A stretch of DNA of 64,000 nucleotides from Bdellovibrio bacteriovorus (lineage in GTDB: Bacteria; Bdellovibrionota; Bdellovibrionia; Bdellovibrionales; Bdellovibrionaceae), in the NCBI RefSeq assembly GCF_002208115.1, contig NZ_CP020946.1:186001-250000 (forward strand), written 5' to 3'. The first letter of the stretch is position 1; every line of letters starts with the position of its first letter. Shown in pieces: positions 55,055-62,746 of the stretch. The notes beneath the pieces were generated by a model. The model did not search any database. It worked only from the letters and a program-made list of their open reading frames with translations, and was not told the origin of the DNA. The position numbers and the translations under genes are program-made.

Positions 55055-56032
55055 TTGGCGTTAAACGACAAGAAAAAGACAATTGAGTATTTTAGTTCAT
55101 GGCATGTCCAGAACAAGATCACTTTGATCTGCCTGATTTCCATTTTGCTGCTTTCAGCCCTGTTTGTGGCGGCAGCGATCCTTCTACCGGCCATCACCAC
55201 CACGCAAATTATTGCTTTTATTATTCTGATTCCAGCCATCGCCTGCTTCGGCATTGCAACCTGCCATTCTTCCGGTCTGGAGTTGGAAAAAGCCCGTCGT
55301 GACTACGACAAAATGGCGCAGCGTTTGTCCGAAACCGAAGATTCGCAAATCACTCTGGATCGTTTCTTTACCATTTCCAATGACCTGATGGCGGTGGCGG
55401 GGAAAGACGGGCGTCTTAAGAAAGTCAGCAAGTCCCTGGTGAATACTCTGGGGTACAGTGAAGAGACTTTGCTCAGCACTCCGTTTTTTGAATTCATTCA
55501 TCCAGATGACCGCGTATCCACCCGCGAAAACATCAAGGCCTTAAGTTTGGGTCTGCGTTCCGTGGACTTTGTGAATCGCTATCGCACGGCCGAGGGCTCT
55601 TATCGCACCCTGAGCTGGAGTGCCGCCGCCGACGACGAACTGGGTGTTCGTTTTGCTTCGGCCCGCGATGTGACCGATGAAAGAAACTTCAGAACCCGTA
55701 TGCAGCAGATCCTGGATTCGGCTCCGTTCCTGCTGATTGTGAAAGACACCGAAGGCACTATCACCAATTGCAATGACGCCTTTGCCGGGATGGTGGGTTT
55801 CACCCGCGAATCCCTTTTGGGAAAAAACATCCGGCTTTTAAAATCTCCATTCCACTCGGCTCCTTCTGAAAAAGAGCAGGAAGTTCTAAGATCGCAGATC
55901 CCGGTCACCTATGACGAAGTGTTGGTGACAAATGGGACTGAAGAAAAGTATCTTTCCACGGTGTTCCCGATTGTGGATCAGACGGGCAAAGCGATTTCGA
56001 TCGGTAAAGTTTCAGTAAAGGTTTTACAGTAA
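55055..56032 (+). CDS. Membrane PAS-domain protein without an output domain
   Basis: 325 residues from TTG 55055, which has GAGGG at 8 nt; GTG 55049 is an alternative with poor spacing. Two membrane helices (about 18-40 and 45-66) and a short coiled coil precede two PAS domains (RFFTISNDLMAVAGKDGRLK; then FLLIVKDTEGTITNCNDAFAG). There is no kinase, GGDEF or other effector, so it must signal through a partner or simply bind a ligand. It ends 15 nt before the DJ-1/PfpI gene and is probably in its operon. Confidence 0.85.
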   Translation: MALNDKKKTIEYFSSWHVQNKITLICLISILLLSALFVAAAILLPAITTTQIIAFIILIPAIACFGIATCHSSGLELEKARRDYDKMAQRLSETEDSQITLDRFFTISNDLMAVAGKDGRLKKVSKSLVNTLGYSEETLLSTPFFEFIHPDDRVSTRENIKALSLGLRSVDFVNRYRTAEGSYRTLSWSAAADDELGVRFASARDVTDERNFRTRMQQILDSAPFLLIVKDTEGTITNCNDAFAGMVGFTRESLLGKNIRLLKSPFHSAPSEKEQEVLRSQIPVTYDEVLVTNGTEEKYLSTVFPIVDQTGKAISIGKVSVKVLQ

Positions 56033-56047
56033 CCTTGGGAGGCCTTC

Positions 56048-56650
56048 ATGGCTGCTAACGACAAAAAGATTTTGATCTATCTTCCAGATGAATACGCGGA
56101 CTGGGAGGGCGCTTACCTGATGAGCGAACTTTCCCAGAACAAGATTCCTTTTACCGTTGTGTCTGAAACGAAGAACACCATCACCTCCATCGGAAGCCTG
56201 AAAGTGCAGCCTCAGGCGGCTGTCTCAGACTTTACCGCAGATCAGGTGTCCGCTTTGATTCTGATCGGCGGGGAAAACTGGCCGAATATGGATCGCAATA
56301 AAGACGCGCGCGCACTGGCAGCCCAGGTTCTGAAGCAAAACTCTTTGCTGGCGGCGATCTGCGGGGCGACTTTTGCGCTGGCGCAAGAAGGTTTGCTGAA
56401 AGACCGCAAACACACCAGTAATGATCTGAATATGCTAAAGGCTTTTGTGCCGACTTACGCTGAAGACGCCAATTACCAGAACAAGCTTGCAGTGACGGAT
56501 GGAAATCTGATCACGGCATCCGGTGCCGGCCCGGTGGACTTCACGTTGGAGCTTTTGCGCGCTTTGGATGTTTACACCGAAGAAAAGCGTCAGCACTGGT
56601 ATAACCTGTTTAAAAACGGAACCCCGCCACCGGCAGAGTTCTGGACATAG
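56048..56650 (+). CDS. DJ-1/PfpI-family protein (class I glutamine amidotransferase-like)
   Basis: 200 residues from ATG 56048 (GGGAGG upstream). The nucleophile Cys sits in LAAICGATFALA, and the surrounding pattern is that of DJ-1/PfpI and YoaZ-like proteins. Members are proteases, glyoxalases or chaperones; which one this is cannot be told. It follows the PAS gene and precedes an FBP protein. Confidence 0.9.
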   Translation: MAANDKKILIYLPDEYADWEGAYLMSELSQNKIPFTVVSETKNTITSIGSLKVQPQAAVSDFTADQVSALILIGGENWPNMDRNKDARALAAQVLKQNSLLAAICGATFALAQEGLLKDRKHTSNDLNMLKAFVPTYAEDANYQNKLAVTDGNLITASGAGPVDFTLELLRALDVYTEEKRQHWYNLFKNGTPPPAEFWT

Positions 56651-56686
56651 TTTTCGAGGGCGCCGACGGGAATCTGAAGGGGAGCC

Positions 56687-57187
56687 ATGATTAAATCTCA
56701 CAGCAATAATTTCCAGGCCGAACATTCCTTTTCGATCAGCTCTGAAGATGAGCTGGTGAAATCGTTCCGTGTGCGTGATCAGAAGAAATTGGTTCTGCCC
56801 GATCGCCTGCGCTATCCGCTGAACATTCGTTCTTACTTCACCTGGAAAGAGCCTTCCGGCGTTTACACCTATCTGGTGATGAAGATGCCGAACTGGGATC
56901 TTCCCAAAGGGGTTGCGTTTAAAAGAACAGCTCCCAGCGGTGAGCCCACGGGCGGGCTGTGCAACTGGTGCCACGCCTATGGATCTTCAGAAGAAATCGG
57001 CCTCTTGTCGGTGGCGATGAGTGCCAATGTCAGTAATTCGTACATGATCTGTCAGGACTTGCGTTGTATCGAAAAGATCGAAGAAGCGGCGATGCTGGCT
57101 GGAAAAGATCCTGAAAAGAACATCAACGAGCTTTATCAGAAGATGCAAAAGCTCTTTGAAAATATCAGCGGCTATCGTCCTGATTAG
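56687..57187 (+). CDS. FBP-domain zinc-finger protein (EF-G-binding C-terminal type)
   Basis: 166 residues from ATG 56687. Four cysteines in GLCNWCHAYG and MICQDLRC form the treble-clef zinc finger of the FBP_C family, otherwise known from fusidic-acid-resistance proteins (FusB) that bind EF-G. The N-terminal helix bundle of FusB is shorter here. It may therefore act on the ribosome or EF-G, but this is inference from the finger only. The stop overlaps the convergent TetR gene. Confidence 0.8.
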   Translation: MIKSHSNNFQAEHSFSISSEDELVKSFRVRDQKKLVLPDRLRYPLNIRSYFTWKEPSGVYTYLVMKMPNWDLPKGVAFKRTAPSGEPTGGLCNWCHAYGSSEEIGLLSVAMSANVSNSYMICQDLRCIEKIEEAAMLAGKDPEKNINELYQKMQKLFENISGYRPD

Positions 57188-57819
57188 GCTTTTAGAATTT
57201 CAAAATATCTTTTTAAGGAATCATAAAGAGCATTAAAGGCTTTGGGGTCTTCAAGGCCTTTTAGCATTCCGTAAAAACCCTCATGCGCCATCACCACGAA
57301 ATGCGCCACCTGACGGGTGTTGATATCTTCACGCAGATACCCCGCTTTTTTGGCGCGCTTGAGTTCCTGATCCATACCATCGATCCAATAGTTCAGAGCA
57401 TCTTGCAAACGTGCTTTAAAGCCCGGATCCACCGGAGCCATTTCCTGCACCAGATTATTCAAAGGACAACCATAGCGAAGTTCCTGAGGATCGGCTTTGC
57501 CGATCAGGTTTTTTAGCTGCAACAAGATCCCTTCCAGGGGGTTTTCATAGGTTTTCAGTGGATCAATCCAGCGGGCGTAGGTCATCGGTTTGATGACTTC
57601 ATCGACCAGGGCATAGCCCAGATCCAGTTTTGTCGGGAACTGATGGTAAAAGGCCCCTTTGGTCATCGATGTCTTTTTGACAATTTCATCGATGCTAACC
57701 CCTTGAAATCCGCGGGTAAAGACCTCCCAAAAGGCCGCATCTAAAATCTCTTTGCGGGACTTTTCCAGGTTTCGGGTCTTTTTAACGGGTGCTTTCTGCC
57801 CCTTTTTTCCTTCTTCCAT
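57184..57819 (-). CDS. TetR-family transcriptional regulator
   Basis: 211 residues. The HTH reads GVSIDEIVKKTSMTKGAFYH, then QFPTKLDLGYALVDE, typical TetR (AcrR group). A basic Lys-rich N-terminal tail precedes. It is divergent from an SRPBCC-VOC-AHSA1 operon with a palindromic operator between, so it likely represses that operon. Confidence 0.9.
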   Translation of the reverse strand: MEEGKKGQKAPVKKTRNLEKSRKEILDAAFWEVFTRGFQGVSIDEIVKKTSMTKGAFYHQFPTKLDLGYALVDEVIKPMTYARWIDPLKTYENPLEGILLQLKNLIGKADPQELRYGCPLNNLVQEMAPVDPGFKARLQDALNYWIDGMDQELKRAKKAGYLREDINTRQVAHFVVMAHEGFYGMLKGLEDPKAFNALYDSLKRYFEILKA

Positions 57820-57852
57820 GTAAAGAGTCTAGCAAAAAAGACCGATCTTTAC

Positions 57853-57872
57853 AACATACTAAATAGTATGTT
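57853..57872. promoter_or_regulatory. TetR operator
   Basis: AACATACT (57853-57860) and AGTATGTT (57865-57872) are perfect inverted repeats with a 4-nt spacer, the classic TetR-family half-site spacing, between the divergent regulator and operon. Confidence 0.75.
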
Positions 57873-57897
57873 AATGTTTCTCATATAGGAGGTCGTT

Positions 57898-58428
57898 ATG
57901 TTGATCAAAGTAGTCGTGGGTATGCTGGTTGTCGTGGCACTGTTTTTGGCCTTTATCGCCACTCGCAAGGGTGAGTTCCGTTATGAAGTCAGCGAAGTGA
58001 TCGCGGCTCCGCCGGAAAAGATCTTTCCATATATTAGTGATTTGAAGCTGGGCGGGGAGTGGTCTCCTTTTGAAAAAGTGGACCCCAACATGAAAAAAGA
58101 ATTTATCGGTGAACCGAATCAAGTCGGCAGCAAAATGACCTTTGCGGGGAACAAAGACGCTGGCGCAGGATCAATAGAAATTATCCGAATTATTCCCAAC
58201 GAGCTGGTGCAGCTTCGTCTGCTGATGACGGAGCCCTTGGCTGCTGACAACATTGTGGAATACCGCCTGACCCCCGAAGGACAAGGCACCCGTTTCAGTT
58301 GGTCCATGTCCGGTAATGGCGGTTATGTTGGAAAACTTGTTACATTCTTTATCGATTGCGAAAAAATGGTCACGGATCAATTCCGCCAGGGTTTTGAAAA
58401 TCTTAAAGCCATCGTGGAAGTAAAGTAA
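57898..58428 (+). CDS. SRPBCC-fold protein with N-terminal membrane helix
   Basis: 176 residues from ATG 57898 (ATAGGAGG upstream). Residues 1-20 form a membrane anchor; the rest is a START/SRPBCC helix-grip domain (IAAPPEKIFPYISDLKLGGE-type opening; GGYVGKLVTFFIDCEKMV near the end). It binds hydrophobic ligands. It is the first gene of the TetR-controlled operon. Confidence 0.85.
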   Translation: MLIKVVVGMLVVVALFLAFIATRKGEFRYEVSEVIAAPPEKIFPYISDLKLGGEWSPFEKVDPNMKKEFIGEPNQVGSKMTFAGNKDAGAGSIEIIRIIPNELVQLRLLMTEPLAADNIVEYRLTPEGQGTRFSWSMSGNGGYVGKLVTFFIDCEKMVTDQFRQGFENLKAIVEVK

Positions 58429-58438
58429 GGAGCTGCAA

Positions 58439-58852
58439 ATGAAAGGTGAATTTTGGATCAACCTTCCTTCGAAAGACATTGAAAAGACCCGCAAGTTCTA
58501 TACGGAGCTGGGTTTTGAAATGAACACCGCCCATGCAGCCCCGCACATGGTGGGAATGTTTTTGGGAAGCAAGAAGGTGGTGCTGAACATATTTCCGGAT
58601 GTGATGTTTAAGGAATTTATTGGTGGATCTGCTGTGACGGAAAGTCATGAATCCGGAGAAGTGTTGTTTTCATTGGGTGCGGACTCGGTCGAGGAAGTGG
58701 ATGATTGGGCCCGCCGCGCTGAAAAAGCAGGGGCTAAATCCTTTGGGGATCCTGGAGACAAAGACGGTTGGATGTACGGATGTGGCTTTGCCGATCCCGA
58801 TGGCCACCGCTGGAATATTTTATTTATGAACATGAGCAAGATGCCGAAATAG
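58439..58852 (+). CDS. VOC/glyoxalase-superfamily protein
   Basis: 137 residues from ATG 58439 (AAGGAG upstream). It opens FWINLPSKDIEKTRKFYTEL and closes CGFADPDGHRWNILFM, both typical of the VOC fold in glyoxalase/bleomycin-resistance proteins. The middle gene of the TetR operon, 10 nt after the SRPBCC gene. Confidence 0.9.
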   Translation: MKGEFWINLPSKDIEKTRKFYTELGFEMNTAHAAPHMVGMFLGSKKVVLNIFPDVMFKEFIGGSAVTESHESGEVLFSLGADSVEEVDDWARRAEKAGAKSFGDPGDKDGWMYGCGFADPDGHRWNILFMNMSKMPK

Positions 58853-58861
58853 GAGGCCGTT

Positions 58862-59344
58862 ATGAAGATTGATCCAAAGCTTGATCTGGTGCTTGAAAGA
58901 GTTATTGATTTGACCCTTGAACAGGTATGGAAGGGCTGGACGACTCCAGAGATTCTGACCAAGTGGTTCTGTCCAGAACCATGGAAAACCATCGAAGCCG
59001 AAGTGGATCTGAAGCCCGGTGGGATCTTCCGCACGGTGATGCAGTCTCCGGAAGGTGACAAGTACCCGAATGTCGGCTGCTTCCTGGAAGTTGAAAAAAA
59101 CAAGAAGCTTGTGTGGACCGATGTTTTGGCTCCTGGATTCCGTCCGGTTCCGACGGTGGAATCTGGCGCGGGCTTCCCGATGACGGCTTTCATTTTGCTG
59201 GAAGAGCATCAGGGTAAAACCAAGTACACGGCCGTGGCTCGCCATCGCAGTGAAGAGGACCTGAAAAAACACGAAGCCATGGGTTTTCACGAGGGCTGGG
59301 GCATTTGTGCCGATCAGCTTGTGAAAGTGATGAAGAGTCTTTAA
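58862..59344 (+). CDS. AHSA1/SRPBCC-family protein
   Basis: 160 residues from ATG 58862 (AGGAGG upstream). [20 protein letters not shown] and [14 protein letters not shown] are the AHSA1 signature. These small soluble proteins bind lipid-like ligands or modulate others. It is the last gene of the operon, before a clear terminator. Confidence 0.92.
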   Translation: MKIDPKLDLVLERVIDLTLEQVWKGWTTPEILTKWFCPEPWKTIEAEVDLKPGGIFRTVMQSPEGDKYPNVGCFLEVEKNKKLVWTDVLAPGFRPVPTVESGAGFPMTAFILLEEHQGKTKYTAVARHRSEEDLKKHEAMGFHEGWGICADQLVKVMKSL

Positions 59345-59350
59345 AAAGAA

Positions 59351-59380
59351 AAAGCGGCTTGTAACAAAGCCGCGTTTTTT
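59351..59380 (+). terminator. Operon terminator
   Basis: GCGGCTT (59354-59360) pairs with AAGCCGC (59367-59373), followed by GTTTTTT. Confidence 0.9.
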
Positions 59381-60152
59381 ATTTCTTCAGTGTCAGGCGC
59401 ACCGGACAGTGGTCAGAGCCCATCACATCCGGGCAGTGAGCCGCTGCTTTGAGGCGGTCGGAAGCCTCTTTGTTCACCAGGAAATAATCCAAGCGCCATC
59501 CGATGTTCTTTTCGCGAACTCCGGGCCGGTAGCTCCACCAGGTATAATGATCAGGCCCCTGTTCAAATTTTCTGAAACTGTCGACCCATTCAAGCTTATC
59601 CAGGAACCGTGTCATCCATGCGCGTTCTTCGGGAAGGAATCCGGCATTTTTCATATTGGATTTCGGATTGCGCAGATCGATCTCTTTGTGGGCGATATTA
59701 AAGTCTCCGCAAATGATGACCTCGCGGCCTTTTTTTCTGAGTGCCTGCAGGCGCTTTTCCGCCGCCGCACAGAATTCAAGCTTAAAGGGCAAACGGGTGT
59801 GTTCGCGCTGACTGTTTGGCCAATAGCTGTTCACAACGGTGATGGGGCCAAAATCCGCCTCCAGCCAGCGGCCTTCGACATCAAACTTGGCAATACCCAA
59901 ACCAATGCGCACATCGTCGGGTTCTTTCTTGGAATAAAGCGCCAGGCCGGAATAACCGGCTTTTTCCGCAAAAGCCCAAGAAGAATGGTATTTCGCTGGA
60001 TGATAGAATTCTTCATCCTTTTTGATGGCTTCGTCGGTGATTTTAATTTCCTGCAGGCAGACGATGTCGGCTTTTTCTTTTTCGAACCATTCGCGGAAAT
60101 TTTTGCGGTGGACCGAGCGCAACCCATTAACATTCCAAGAGATCATTTTCAT
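59379..60152 (-). CDS. xth: Exodeoxyribonuclease III
   Basis: 257 residues, cytosolic AP endonuclease/3'-5' exonuclease of base-excision repair. Motifs in order: KMISWNVNGLRSVHRK, CLQEIKI (catalytic Glu), the Tyr/Asp region FEGRWLEADF-like, GDFNIAHKEIDL (catalytic Asp-Asn) and GSDHCPV (Asp-His). Length matches the family. The start ATG 60152 precedes a spacer of 107 bp to the next divergent gene. Confidence 0.96.
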   Translation of the reverse strand: MKMISWNVNGLRSVHRKNFREWFEKEKADIVCLQEIKITDEAIKKDEEFYHPAKYHSSWAFAEKAGYSGLALYSKKEPDDVRIGLGIAKFDVEGRWLEADFGPITVVNSYWPNSQREHTRLPFKLEFCAAAEKRLQALRKKGREVIICGDFNIAHKEIDLRNPKSNMKNAGFLPEERAWMTRFLDKLEWVDSFRKFEQGPDHYTWWSYRPGVREKNIGWRLDYFLVNKEASDRLKAAAHCPDVMGSDHCPVRLTLKK

Positions 60153-60259
60153 AAGCCCTACAATAGGGGGTTTTGCCGATGGAGGTCAAGGCCGGTCGAG
60201 GGTTGCCGTCGCCCGGGTTTTGATATTATAAAAGGCTCAGCTTTCAGGGACGTTTAAAG

Positions 60260-61258
60260 ATGAATATGAACGAATTTAACATCGCAGCTCAGGACTTTTT
60301 GCAGAGGGTATTCAACAAATTGGATGCTCAGAATATCCAATTGGATAAGCACTGGTTCATTGACCATCTTTGTTATCGCGTTTCTTCTTTGGAAAATTAT
60401 AACGCCTTCAAAGTGCAGTTCGCGTCCTTTGCCGAACTTTTGATTGAAAGCGACGTGAACGGGCGTCCAATTGCCACGTACAAGTTTGCAGAGCCGATTC
60501 TTTTTAGAGATTGGTCGATTCAGGTGGTGGAACTTCCGGCACCCAAGCCGGGTAAAGTCACTATTGAAGGTTTCGAACACTTTGAGGTGGTCGCCGATAT
60601 CGGCTTTGATGAAATCAAGTCTCGCTATCCAAATGCGGTATTCAGTGAATCAGGCTTAAAAAAGGATTTTAATCCGGAGCTTGAAATTTCGCTGGATGAA
60701 CTGGCGATCAAATTTCATCCACTGTCTTTGGAATCTGTTATCCGACTGGAAAAGAACGAAGCCGTTTATGCGGCTGTGAAAAGTTCAGGTGTTCTGAAAT
60801 CCCTGAAGGAACATCAGCCCCTGTTGGTGGGAACTTACCCGCTGGGTCTGAATGTTTCCGGATCTGACGTGGATGTTCTGATCAACGTTCCAGATCTGAC
60901 GACAGCCGAGACCTTGTTTAAAAAGCATTTCTCCGGCTTTGAAAAATTCAAGGCCGAAACCCACGGGCAGTATGCTGCGGTGACAGCTTCTTTTGACTTC
61001 CACGGCGTGGCCTTTGAGGTCTTTGCTCAAGCGAAAGACACAGCCAAACAAAACGGAAACCTGCACTTCCTGGCAGAAGAGCGTCTGTTGCATGTGGGTG
61101 GATCATCATTGGCTGAAAAGATTCTGGCTTTGCGTAAGGGCGGGGATAAGACCGAGCCTGCTTTTGCCAAGGCTTTGAATTTGTCAGGCAATCCTTATGA
61201 CGAGCTTTTGCGATTACAAAAGCTCATTGAGTCTGAGCTTCGTCAGCTTCTGAAATAA
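60260..61258 (+). CDS. Fusion of YecM-like and DUF4269 nucleotidyltransferase-like domains
   Basis: 332 residues. Residues 1-165 match YecM: HWFIDHLCYRVSSLENY, NGRPIATYKFAEPI, and EGFEHFEVVADIG. Residues 170-332 match DUF4269: LVGTYPLGLNVSGSDVDVLI, a nucleotidyltransferase-like G-S-x(8)-S-D-x-D core. Both halves are otherwise seen as separate proteins. The joint function is unknown. A weak ribosome site and two nearby ATGs (60260, 60266) leave the start uncertain by two codons. Confidence 0.85.
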   Translation: MNMNEFNIAAQDFLQRVFNKLDAQNIQLDKHWFIDHLCYRVSSLENYNAFKVQFASFAELLIESDVNGRPIATYKFAEPILFRDWSIQVVELPAPKPGKVTIEGFEHFEVVADIGFDEIKSRYPNAVFSESGLKKDFNPELEISLDELAIKFHPLSLESVIRLEKNEAVYAAVKSSGVLKSLKEHQPLLVGTYPLGLNVSGSDVDVLINVPDLTTAETLFKKHFSGFEKFKAETHGQYAAVTASFDFHGVAFEVFAQAKDTAKQNGNLHFLAEERLLHVGGSSLAEKILALRKGGDKTEPAFAKALNLSGNPYDELLRLQKLIESELRQLLK

Positions 61259-61261
61259 AAG

Positions 61262-61290
61262 AAAGGCCGTGGGTATTCACGGCCTTTTTC
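61262..61290. terminator. Bidirectional terminator
   Basis: AAAGGCCGTG (61262-61271) pairs with CACGGCCTTT (61278-61287), followed by TT; an A-rich stretch on the left can serve the convergent gene. Confidence 0.88.
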
Positions 61291-61294
61291 ATTC

Positions 61295-62248
61295 TTACTT
61301 TTTTGCCAGTAAGTCTTCCAGTTTGTCGAAGGATCCGGTCCATCCTTGAGTCATTCCGGCGCGGCCCTGAACAAAGGTTGCCAGTTCCTCTTTCGTCCAA
61401 GTGCCGTGAGCTTCCCAGGTGATTGTGACCCGGGTTTCATCCGGCGCTTCCTCGGTCAGCAGTACCGTGGTCTTCATGGATTCAGGCCATGTGGGCGCCA
61501 GTGGGTGACGGGATGGTTTTTCGTCCTTATCACAGAACTGCTGCGTGTACACGATGCGGTCCGGGCGATTGATTTCCAGATAGTGAGCGCGGCTATAGAA
61601 TTCGACCCCCTGTCCGTTGGTCATCATGCAAAGCGTGCTACCGCCAGTTTTAATATCCGCACGCAGGAACTTCATGGTGAACCCTGTCGGTGGAATCCAT
61701 TTGGCAAAGTGTTCTGGATTCGTCCACATTTCAAACACCGTGTGGATCGGTGCTTCAAACGAACGGTTGATCACAAAGGTCTCGTGTCCGGTGGATTCCT
61801 TTTCCAGATATTCTGCCAGACGGTCCCAAGTGGAATTGCCACCTGCAGCTTTGATAAACTTTTTGGTTTCTTGAGCGGCTTCCGGTGTCGGCAAAGTCAT
61901 GGTCATTTCAAGTTTGGTTTTGCCTTTGACGTCCTGGAATGTCGCCGTCACACGGAACAGAGGAGGCCTGTCATCATTACCTCCATGATCGTACACCAGG
62001 CGGGAACGCTCTACGACTTCATGATAGATGGTTTTGTTTTCCCAGTTGGTTCCGTCAGGTCCATGCATGGTGTAAGCCCAGTGGCCGCCGGGGCGCAGGT
62101 CCTTGCTGTGAGTGGTGATTGTGAATCCTCGCGGACCCCACCACTTGGCGACTTGATCAGGGTCCGTCCAGGCATCCCACACGGCCTTCACCGGAGCATC
62201 GTAGATTCTGGTAATTTTAATTTCGTTGGATTTACTTTTTGCGGCCAT
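61295..62248 (-). CDS. Tandem AHSA1/SRPBCC protein (two domains)
   Basis: 317 residues. Two helix-grip domains: the first opens ITRIYDAPVKAVWDAWTDPDQVAKWWGP, split here as two motif halves, and the second opens FVINRSFEAPIHTVFEMWTN and ends with a helix GWTGSFDKLEDLLAK. Duplicated AHSA1 proteins are usually single domain per chain. It overlaps the ArsR gene upstream by 17 nt, the common ArsR-AHSA1 arrangement, and is likely under its control. Confidence 0.9.
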   Translation of the reverse strand: MAAKSKSNEIKITRIYDAPVKAVWDAWTDPDQVAKWWGPRGFTITTHSKDLRPGGHWAYTMHGPDGTNWENKTIYHEVVERSRLVYDHGGNDDRPPLFRVTATFQDVKGKTKLEMTMTLPTPEAAQETKKFIKAAGGNSTWDRLAEYLEKESTGHETFVINRSFEAPIHTVFEMWTNPEHFAKWIPPTGFTMKFLRADIKTGGSTLCMMTNGQGVEFYSRAHYLEINRPDRIVYTQQFCDKDEKPSRHPLAPTWPESMKTTVLLTEEAPDETRVTITWEAHGTWTKEELATFVQGRAGMTQGWTGSFDKLEDLLAKK

Positions 62249-62597
62249 GTTTTTTCCCTTTCGGTTTTTCTTTCACAGTGACGGTTTTTAAGTAGGCATC
62301 TAAGCGATCAAGGCTTTCTTCCCAGAAGACCCGGTATTGCTCCATCCAGTCGGCGACATCTTTTAAGCCGTCGCCATTCAATTTGCAGGGGCGCCACTGG
62401 GCCTCTTTGGATTTCGTAATCAGGCCCGCTTTTTCCAGGACCTTCAGATGTTTGGTGACAGCAGGCAGGCTCATTTCCTTTAGAAATGGCTTTGCCAAAT
62501 CCGATACATTGGCTTCACCTTTTGAAAGCTGAGCCAGCATCGCCCGGCGGGTCGGGTCGGCAAGGGCGGCAAAGGTCAGGCTAAGATGGTCTTGCAT
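62232..62597 (-). CDS. ArsR-family transcriptional regulator
   Basis: 121 residues. The winged helix carries LSLTFAALADPTRRAMLAQL and SLPAVTKHLKVLEKAGLI, the non-metal-binding ArsR group usually paired with SRPBCC/AHSA1 genes. No metal-site Cys pair is seen. An inverted repeat stands directly upstream. It probably represses itself and the downstream AHSA1 gene. Confidence 0.93.
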   Translation of the reverse strand: MQDHLSLTFAALADPTRRAMLAQLSKGEANVSDLAKPFLKEMSLPAVTKHLKVLEKAGLITKSKEAQWRPCKLNGDGLKDVADWMEQYRVFWEESLDRLDAYLKTVTVKEKPKGKKHGRKK

Positions 62598-62615
62598 AAT
62601 ACACCTATCGGTTAA

Positions 62616-62631
62616 TTAACTAATAAGTTAA
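62616..62631. promoter_or_regulatory. Candidate ArsR operator
   Basis: TTAAC (62616-62620) and GTTAA (62627-62631) are inverted around 6 nt, 19 nt upstream of the regulator's start. The adjacent GTTAATTAAC (62611-62620) is also a perfect palindrome. Confidence 0.55.
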
Positions 62632-62746
62632 ATATAAACCTCTGGAAAGGGTCTGTCAAATTTAGCCTTAAACCAAGTGATTTCAGTAAGTTATAAATAT
62701 CACAAAAACGCGTGGCAAAGGCCCTGGTCTGTAATAGAACACAGCC

